From contig JBMZCV010000174.1 of the NCBI GenBank assembly GCA_049613665.1, forward strand, positions 1-10,519: 10,519 nt of DNA, given 5' to 3'. The position numbers and the translations under genes were made by a program. The DNA comes from JBMZCV01 sp049613665 (GTDB lineage Bacteria > Bacteroidota > Bacteroidia > Chitinophagales > UBA2359). The notes beneath the pieces were generated by a model. The model saw only the letters and a program-made list of their open reading frames with translations. It did no database searches and was not told where the DNA came from. This document shows, piece after piece, positions 5,540 through 10,519 of the stretch (positions within the stretch are counted from its first letter, which is position 1; every line of letters begins with the position of its first letter).

Positions 5540-6853
5540 ATGAGTTTTACAGTAGCGATAGTTGGCCGACCAAATGTTGGCAAATCGACATTATTTAACC
5601 GTTTGACAGGTCGCCGAGATGCGATAATTGATGATGTGAGCGGTGTGACAAGAGATAGAAAATATGGTGAAAGTTATTGGAATGGCAAAAACTTTAATTT
5701 GATTGATACGGGCGGTTTTGTAGCCAATTCAGATGATGTTTTTGAAGCCGCTATCAGAGAGCAAGTGCATATTGCGATGGAAGAGGCTTCTTTGGTTCTT
5801 TTTATGACAGACGTAACAACAGGCATTACTGACTATGATGATGAGGTAGCCAAGTTATTGAGACGCTCCAACAAAAAAGTGGTTGTAGTTGTCAATAAGG
5901 TAGATAATGGCAAACGCTTGCTTGATGCAGCCGAGTTTTATAGTTTAGGTTTCGACAATATGCAATTTATTTCATCTATAAATGGTAGCGGAACAGGCGA
6001 GTTGCTCGATATGATGGTTTCTTTCATAAAAGATGAAGATTCTATCGAAGAAAATGCTTTGGACAAATTGCCAAAATTTGCGATTATTGGGCAGCCAAAT
6101 GTAGGCAAATCATCTTTGCTAAATATGCTGACTGGCCAGCAGCGAAATATCGTGACAGATATAGCTGGAACAACACGAGATTCGATACATACACACTACA
6201 ATATGTATCAAAAAGAATTTTTGCTGATTGATACGGCAGGACTTCGCAAAAAAAGCAAGGTACACGAAAATTTGGAGTTTTATTCGGTTATGCGTGCCAT
6301 AAAAGCTATCGACAAAGCAGATGTTTGCATTTTGATGATTGATGCACAAACAGGCATCGAAGGGCAAGACCTAAATATCTTTCGGCTGACGCAAAAAAAG
6401 AAAAAAGGTATTGTTATATTAGTTAACAAATGGGATTTGATAGCAAAAGAGACTCATACTTCGAGAGAATATGAAGAAAAAATTAGACATAAAATAGCAC
6501 CTTTCAGCGATGTGCCTATTATTTTTGTCTCTGTGTTGCAAAAACAACGAATTTTCAAAGCTATGGAAATTGCCTTAGATGTGCAAGAACGCCGCAGTAC
6601 GAAAATTCCTACATCTAAGCTCAATGATATTATGTTGGCTGCCATAGAACGCTATCCGCCGCCAGCCGTAAAAGGCAAGCACATCAGAATAAAATATGTG
6701 ACACAACTGCCACTTTATACGCCAACTTTTGCGTTTTTCTGCAATCATCCACAGCATGTAAAAGATGCGTATAGACACTATTTGGAAAATCAATTGCGTA
6801 AAAATTTCAACTTTACAGGAGTTTCTGTAACAATTTATTTTAGACAGAAGTAA
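5540..6853 (+). CDS. der: Ribosome biogenesis GTPase Der (EngA)
   Basis: Der has two G domains in tandem and acts in assembly of the large ribosomal subunit. The first domain shows GRPNVGKS (9-16), DTGG (56-59) and NKVD (119-122). The second shows GQPNVGKS (184-191), DTAG (231-234) and NKWD (296-299). The C-terminal KH-like domain follows, with RYPPPAVKGKHIRIKYVTQ (371-389) and a typical ending in FTGVSVTIYFRQK. The 437 residues match the family. The second G5 position reads SVLQKQR, where the family usually has SAL.GQR. The ATG at 5540 gives the expected few residues before the P-loop. The gap to era is 259 bases and full of repeats, with its own possible promoter, so der may be transcribed separately. 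A strong terminator follows at 6934. Confidence 0.97.
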   Translation: MSFTVAIVGRPNVGKSTLFNRLTGRRDAIIDDVSGVTRDRKYGESYWNGKNFNLIDTGGFVANSDDVFEAAIREQVHIAMEEASLVLFMTDVTTGITDYDDEVAKLLRRSNKKVVVVVNKVDNGKRLLDAAEFYSLGFDNMQFISSINGSGTGELLDMMVSFIKDEDSIEENALDKLPKFAIIGQPNVGKSSLLNMLTGQQRNIVTDIAGTTRDSIHTHYNMYQKEFLLIDTAGLRKKSKVHENLEFYSVMRAIKAIDKADVCILMIDAQTGIEGQDLNIFRLTQKKKKGIVILVNKWDLIAKETHTSREYEEKIRHKIAPFSDVPIIFVSVLQKQRIFKAMEIALDVQERRSTKIPTSKLNDIMLAAIERYPPPAVKGKHIRIKYVTQLPLYTPTFAFFCNHPQHVKDAYRHYLENQLRKNFNFTGVSVTIYFRQK

Positions 6854-6933
6854 AGGGTAGTTTTTAGTGCTTGCTGTTTGAAAAAAATGCTTTTTGGCAT
6901 AAAAAAACAAGAAGCTAAACGATAAGTAAATGT

Positions 6934-6976
6934 AGGTGTAAGGTGCTTTTAAAGTGCTTTGCACCTTTTTCTTTTT
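6934..6976 (+). terminator. Intrinsic terminator after der
   Basis: The arms are 6934-6949 (AGGTGTAAGGTGCTTT) and 6951-6966 (AAAGTGCTTTGCACCT). All 16 positions can pair, four as G-U, though the innermost A-T pairs must open as the loop. It is followed by TTTTTCTTTTT. The right arm and tail resemble the terminator at 2289-2327, sharing AAGTGCTT and CACCTTTTTCT. Confidence 0.88.
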
Positions 6977-7198
6977 AGCTGCAAAAAAAGCTATAATATG
7001 CTCAATAATACCAATCCTTAAACAAAATATTACATAGAAAATATGGCAAGTTTTTGTTTATTTGCAAAGAAATATGTCACATTTAACAAATACATAATAA
7101 TTTTTAACCGTAATATTATAAGTAAGTTTTGGTATTATAGCAATTTCATTAACATTATACAAATATATACTTTTTAGGTAAAGAACGAAATTTTAAGC
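6977..7198. other. Gene-free A/T-rich gap between converging transcripts
   Basis: Together with the terminators on each side this forms a 417-base gap between der and the prenyl synthase. I see no reading frame worth calling, no RNA gene and no good promoter box. It contains ATACCAATCCTTA at 7008-7020, whose inverse is at 9034-9046. Confidence 0.6.
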
Positions 7199-7252
7199 AA
7201 AAAAAAATGTTATTTTACTCTATTTTCAAAAAACAAAGCAAAATAACATTTT
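7199..7252 (-). terminator. Terminator for the RDD/prenyl synthase transcript
   Basis: Read on the minus strand, AAAATGTTATTTT (7252-7240) pairs perfectly with AAAATAACATTTT (7216-7204), 13 bp around a 23-base loop, and runs directly into a tract of nine T (7207-7199). It begins 18 bases after the prenyl synthase stop codon. The stem is A/T-rich, so it is weaker than the one after der. Confidence 0.65.
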
Positions 7253-7270
7253 AGTAAAATATAACAAAGC

Positions 7271-8251
7271 CTATTGCTCACGTTTCATCAGTAAATCCAC
7301 CAATTCGAGCAATAATTTTTTTCTACTTTTTTCTATTTTTATAGAAGCCAAATGTACGAAAGCTTGTTCGTAAAACTGCTGCATAGCTTCTTTGGCAGAT
7401 TCTCGTACTTTTAGCTTGTCGAAAACTGCTTTTACGGCTTCAATTTTGTCATTTTGGTTGTAGTCTGTCGCATGAAGCCAATAGTGCAAAGTGCCTAAAT
7501 CAGAGCCTTTTGCAATTTCTAAAGCTTTTGTTAAAAGATAGGTTCTTTTATTTTGCAAAATATCACCACCTACTTTTTTGCCTATTTTATCGCCTTTTCC
7601 ATAAGTATCTAAAATGTCATCTTGTAGCTGAAAAGCGATGCCAATATTGCGGCCAAATTCATACAAACGTTGTGCATCTTCTTCATTGGCATGAGCAACA
7701 ATCGCTCCCATTTTCAGGCTAGTAGCCAACAAAGAAGCCGTTTTTAGTCCAATCATTTTTAGATAACTAGCGACATTTACATTGGCAGTTTGCTCAAAAT
7801 CCATATCATATTGTTGGCCTTCGCAAACCTCTTGCCCTACTTTATTAAATATTTGTAACAACTGAGGCATCTGGCTACTTTGCGTCTGACACAAAACTTG
7901 ATAAGCTTTTATGAGCATCACATCGCCCGACAAAATGGCAGTATTCAAACCATATTTTTTATGTACGGTTGCTTTGCCTCTTCGCAAGTTAGATTCATCC
8001 ATAATATCGTCATGGACAAGGGTAAAATTGTGGAAAATTTCGATAGCTAAAGCTGCTGGAAGAACATTGGAATAGTTTTTTTTAGGCTCAAACATGATAT
8101 AAGCAGCTACACAACAAATGGGGCGTATTCGTTTGCCGCCAAGATTCATGATGTAACGAAAAGGCTCATATAAACTAAGTGGTTCTTCTAATAAGACAGT
8201 TTGAACCAAAAAGTGATTAAATTCATGTTTCAGGCTTTGAAGTGTGTGCAT
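7271..8251 (-). CDS. Trans-prenyl diphosphate synthase, probably C15-C20
   Basis: This enzyme condenses isopentenyl diphosphate with allylic diphosphates to build isoprenoid chains. The 326 residues carry the family marks: GGKRIRP (38-44), first Asp-rich motif DDIMD (81-85) followed by LRRGKATVHKKYG, second Asp-rich motif DDILD (211-215) in FQLQDDILD, and GGDILQNKRTYLL (228-240). The first motif has no two-residue insertion, unlike bacterial IspA farnesyl synthases. Phe76 sits five residues before it; a bulky aromatic there limits chain length in known short-chain and archaeal geranylgeranyl synthases, whereas E. coli IspB has Ala. I therefore infer a C15-C20 product, for carotenoids or as a precursor of quinone side chains, with longer chains less likely. 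It lies 52 bases after the RDD gene on the same strand and probably shares its transcript, ending at 7199. Confidence 0.92.
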   Translation of the reverse strand: MHTLQSLKHEFNHFLVQTVLLEEPLSLYEPFRYIMNLGGKRIRPICCVAAYIMFEPKKNYSNVLPAALAIEIFHNFTLVHDDIMDESNLRRGKATVHKKYGLNTAILSGDVMLIKAYQVLCQTQSSQMPQLLQIFNKVGQEVCEGQQYDMDFEQTANVNVASYLKMIGLKTASLLATSLKMGAIVAHANEEDAQRLYEFGRNIGIAFQLQDDILDTYGKGDKIGKKVGGDILQNKRTYLLTKALEIAKGSDLGTLHYWLHATDYNQNDKIEAVKAVFDKLKVRESAKEAMQQFYEQAFVHLASIKIEKSRKKLLLELVDLLMKREQ

Positions 8252-8303
8252 TTCTTATAATATTTTATTGGTGTTTTGAAATAATTAGTTGATTATGAGT
8301 GCT

Positions 8304-9017
8304 TTACGAATTTAAATGGTTATAATCTTTTATGATTACTTCTAAAAATTGACGAATAGGCAAGTCACTTTCTATATGAAGAAGTCGTTTTATTTTTTTT
8401 GTTAAATGTCTTGTAACATTTGAGTTCTTAGTTTTTCTGCCAGCCAATAACAATTCTTTTATAATACCAATATCGGAGTCTTGAAGTAGTTTTACATTGG
8501 GAAAAGTGACTTCATAGTTGTCGTCTGTAAAAATAAATAAGGTATCATCTAAAGTTGTGCCATTTTTCAAGCTAATAAGGCTTGTGCCTGCTGCTATATC
8601 GCCGAGTCGCTGTCCTTTATCACTCATAACAATAGAAAGTACGGCAGCTCCACCAAGCGTAAACATAATATCGAGTGGTCGAATAAGCCACCTTAACAAA
8701 TAGTTACTTATTGACACTTGCGACCCATCTAAGGAAATAACTTTTAGTTTCATGATATATTTACCAAAACTTTGGCCATGAAAAGCAATTTCGCAAACAA
8801 GATGGTATAGTGAAATAGGCAAAAAAACCACAATCATATAAAACCAATCAGGAGCATGATTTAAGGGAGAAGCATAAGTGGCTAGTAGGGAAAAGCCAAT
8901 AATATACATCAATAATACAAAAAAATCAATTAGAGCAGCCACATATCTATCGCCCAAACTAGCGAGCTTGTATTCAATAGCAACGTTTTGTGATGTAATA
9001 ACTGTTATTTTTTCCAT
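8304..9017 (-). CDS. RDD family membrane protein
   Basis: This 237-residue protein has the RDD domain: LGDRYVAALIDFFVL (21-35, with Arg24 and Asp31), a first membrane helix at about 29-49, a second at about 58-77, then the conserved loop FHGQSFGKYIMKLKV (79-93), LLRWLIRPLD (107-116), a third hydrophobic stretch to about 131, and DKGQRLGDIAAGT (133-145). The last 90 residues are soluble and polar and contain no motif I recognise. The role of RDD proteins is unsettled; some have been linked to ion exchange. In Bacteroidota they often neighbour SpoIIM-type proteins, and here the spoIIM-like gene starts 127 bases away on the other strand. The start is the only ATG before the conserved region. Confidence 0.9.
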   Translation of the reverse strand: MEKITVITSQNVAIEYKLASLGDRYVAALIDFFVLLMYIIGFSLLATYASPLNHAPDWFYMIVVFLPISLYHLVCEIAFHGQSFGKYIMKLKVISLDGSQVSISNYLLRWLIRPLDIMFTLGGAAVLSIVMSDKGQRLGDIAAGTSLISLKNGTTLDDTLFIFTDDNYEVTFPNVKLLQDSDIGIIKELLLAGRKTKNSNVTRHLTKKIKRLLHIESDLPIRQFLEVIIKDYNHLNS

Positions 9018-9090
9018 GTCAATGGGTTTTATCTAAGGATTGGTATAACACATTAAATTGTCGTGCGTTATTTTCAAAGTTTTATAAAAT

Positions 9091-9098
9091 TATTTTTG
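9091..9098 (+). promoter_or_regulatory. Possible -7 box for the SpoIIM-like gene (TATTTTTG)
   Basis: TATTTTTG fits TAnnTTTG and would start transcription about 40 bases before the ATG at 9145. No good -33 element is visible, and the sequence is A/T-rich, so chance matches are likely. No convincing box was seen for the diverging RDD gene. Confidence 0.25.
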
Positions 9099-9144
9099 TG
9101 TGACTGCTTATTTTGAGTAACTTACCCAAAAAAGATACTTCAAG

Positions 9145-10131
9145 ATGAAAGAACCAGCTTTTATAAAAAAAAATGCTAAAAAATGGCAGCATTTTGAGGC
9201 CATTTTAGATTCAAAAATTCAGGTTTCGCCAGATGAGCAAGCAGAATTGTTTGTCGAAATTACCGATGATTTGGCATATTCGCAAACTTTTTTCCCAAAA
9301 AGTAAAATAACACGATATTTAAATGGCTTGGCTGCAAAAATACATCAGTTTATTTACAAAAACAAAAAAGAAGACTCTAATCGTTTGGTTACTTTTTGGC
9401 GATATGAGCTGCCTTTTTTGTTTTATCAATCTCACAAACATTTGTTATACGCTTTTTTGATTTTTGCGGTTGCCATTTGCATCGGTGTTTTGTCGAGTGC
9501 CAAAGACGAAACATTTGTGCGTTTGATTTTGGGCGATGGATATGTAAATATGACGCTCCACAATATTAATCAAGGCGACCCAATGGCTGTTTATAAAAAG
9601 ACGCAAGAAATGGATATGTTTTTAGGCATTACTATAAACAATATTAGAGTTTCTTTTATGGCGTTTGCATTAGGCATTGTTTTTTCGCTCGGAACAGCTT
9701 ATATTCTTTTTGTTAATGGCGTAATGGTGGGTGCTTTTCAGTATTTATTTTATAAACACGGCTTATTCTGGACTTCTTTTCTCACGATTTGGATACATGG
9801 AACGCTCGAAATTTCGGCAATTGTGATAGCTGGCTGTGCTGGTTTTGTAATGGGAAATAGCCTTTTGTTTCCCAAAACTTATTCGAGGAGAGAATCCCTA
9901 AAACGAGGAGCAAAGCAAGGTTTAAAAATTATTATTGGTTTAGTGCCTATTTTTATTACGGCAGGTTTTTTGGAAAGTTTCGTTACCAGAAAAACAGAAT
10001 GGCCAGATATTATTCAATTGTTGATTATTTTAGTTTCTTTAGCTATTATAATAGTATATTTTGTGATATATCCTATTTATCTGAATAAAAATGCAAACAA
10101 TGAAATGCGAAAAATTATTGAAGGCGTGTAA
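9145..10131 (+). CDS. SpoIIM/DUF95 family integral membrane protein
   Basis: This 328-residue protein belongs to the family named after the sporulation protein SpoIIM, but its role outside spore formers is unknown. A soluble N-terminal part (1-95) is followed by membrane segments at about 99-118, 168-200, 212-237, 257-277 and 288-311. Family signatures include NNIRVSFMAF (165-174), a long Gly-rich pair of helices, IWIHGTLEISAIVIAG (215-230) with the HGTxE core, and ITAGFLESFVT (271-281). In Bacteroidota it usually lies in a set with an RDD protein, DUF4129, a MoxR ATPase and DUF58. Here only the RDD gene is close, diverging, and the next gene downstream is an unrelated small one on the other strand, so the set is at least split. 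The name does not imply sporulation. Confidence 0.9.
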   Translation: MKEPAFIKKNAKKWQHFEAILDSKIQVSPDEQAELFVEITDDLAYSQTFFPKSKITRYLNGLAAKIHQFIYKNKKEDSNRLVTFWRYELPFLFYQSHKHLLYAFLIFAVAICIGVLSSAKDETFVRLILGDGYVNMTLHNINQGDPMAVYKKTQEMDMFLGITINNIRVSFMAFALGIVFSLGTAYILFVNGVMVGAFQYLFYKHGLFWTSFLTIWIHGTLEISAIVIAGCAGFVMGNSLLFPKTYSRRESLKRGAKQGLKIIIGLVPIFITAGFLESFVTRKTEWPDIIQLLIILVSLAIIIVYFVIYPIYLNKNANNEMRKIIEGV

Positions 10132-10256
10132 TTGCCAACATTATTGTTATTTCGCAAGGTAAGTTTGTTTAAATTTCTCACATTTTCATTAAAAATTAGC
10201 ATGTTAGCTTCGACAAAAAGTATCATTTTTTTTCTGATTACTTAGTTTAGTGCTTG

Positions 10257-10433
10257 TTACTCAATTTTTTTTTGCAAGTCTTCCAACTCATCAGCAATTT
10301 TTTCGGCTGCTTCATATAGCAAAGCTGCTTGCTTCACATCGCCAGAACGCTGCATATCTCTTGCTTCTATTAACTTTCTGTGATACGCTTTTTCTAATTT
10401 TTTTACTGGATTTTTCTTGAAAAAACTAAACAT
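10257..10433 (-). CDS. Small DUF6435-like (Lacal_2735-type) protein
   Basis: A 58-residue frame starts at an ATG (10433-10431) and ends in TAA. The product begins MFSFFKKNPVKKLEKAYHRK, continues with a basic, then acidic helical region (LIEARDMQRSGDVKQAALLY, EAAEKIADELED) and ends QKKIE. The pattern 'MF.FFKK..., LE..Y..., EA....R.GD, YEAAEKIADE' matches my memory of a small Bacteroidota family annotated as Lacal_2735 or DUF6435; its function is unknown. The helix pair has a TPR-like look (A..LYEAAE). No signal peptide or membrane segment is present. Codon use and a promoter-like sequence upstream support a real gene. It converges on the SpoIIM-like gene, with 125 bases between them and no clear terminator for either. 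Confidence 0.8.
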   Translation of the reverse strand: MFSFFKKNPVKKLEKAYHRKLIEARDMQRSGDVKQAALLYEAAEKIADELEDLQKKIE

Positions 10434-10475
10434 ATTTTCTTTTTTTACTGTAAATTAGATATTCAATTTTCGGTT

Positions 10476-10505
10476 CAAAGTGAAATCACTTGGTCTAAAG
10501 AACAA
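10476..10505 (-). promoter_or_regulatory. Candidate promoter for the DUF6435-like gene
   Basis: On the minus strand, TTG (10505-10503) is followed after exactly 19 bases by TCACTTTG (10483-10476), one base off TAnnTTTG. Transcription would begin near 10469, giving a leader of about 36 bases. The -7 box lies inside the palindrome AAGTGA-AA-TCACTT (10478-10491), which could be an operator or chance. Confidence 0.4.
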
Positions 10506-10519
10506 TGGCACTTTTTGCG

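Noticed and set aside
9145..10131. Sporulation function suggested by the SpoIIM name
   Set aside because: The family is widespread in non-spore-formers, and no sporulation genes are nearby.
10132..10256. Terminator between the SpoIIM-like gene and the small minus-strand gene
   Set aside because: Only four-base stems such as AACA/TGTT were found, and the T-rich run at 10226-10233 has no stem in front of it.

Overview
The window looks like chromosomal DNA of a Bacteroidota bacterium, most likely a free-living member of the Cytophagales. Support: low GC with A/T-rich gaps; starts without Shine-Dalgarno sites; -7 boxes of the TAnnTTTG type; adjacent era and der genes; a DDxxD prenyl synthase with short-chain features; an RDD/SpoIIM pair; and a small DUF6435-like (Lacal_2735-type) protein. 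The genus cannot be fixed from sequence alone. No tRNA, rRNA, insertion sequence, phage gene or CRISPR array was seen.

Layout. Bases 1-702 hold the 3' part of a gene, cut by the window edge, made of tandem 32-residue pentatricopeptide (PPR)-like repeats, a class rare in bacteria. Its DNA is a 96-bp repeat organised as 192-bp dimers. An A/T-rich gap with a dispersed 33-bp repeat (701-868) leads to a lipoprotein with a GH13 alpha-amylase fold (875-2254) in which all three catalytic residues are replaced. A strong terminator (2289-2327) closes this part. A 500-bp gene-poor stretch follows, with a good -7 box and possible folded RNA, then the tRNA CCA-adding enzyme (2836-4257). A 20-bp inverted repeat separates it from era (4396-5280). 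After a repeat-rich gap comes der (5540-6853), ended by a terminator that resembles the first one.

The second half has two minus-strand genes, an RDD membrane protein (9017-8304) followed by a prenyl diphosphate synthase (8251-7271), with their own terminator at 7199-7252. Diverging from the RDD gene is a SpoIIM/DUF95 membrane protein (9145-10131). A 58-residue DUF6435-like gene (10433-10257) lies on the minus strand at the right end.

How the genes fit together. cca, era and der are housekeeping genes of translation: tRNA 3'-end maturation, small-subunit assembly and large-subunit assembly. RDD and SpoIIM are membrane proteins that often sit side by side in Bacteroidota; the prenyl synthase probably feeds C15-C20 chains to quinones or carotenoids. 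The unusual content is the PPR repeat gene, the GH13 pseudoenzyme, and several families of short repeats and palindromes in the gaps.
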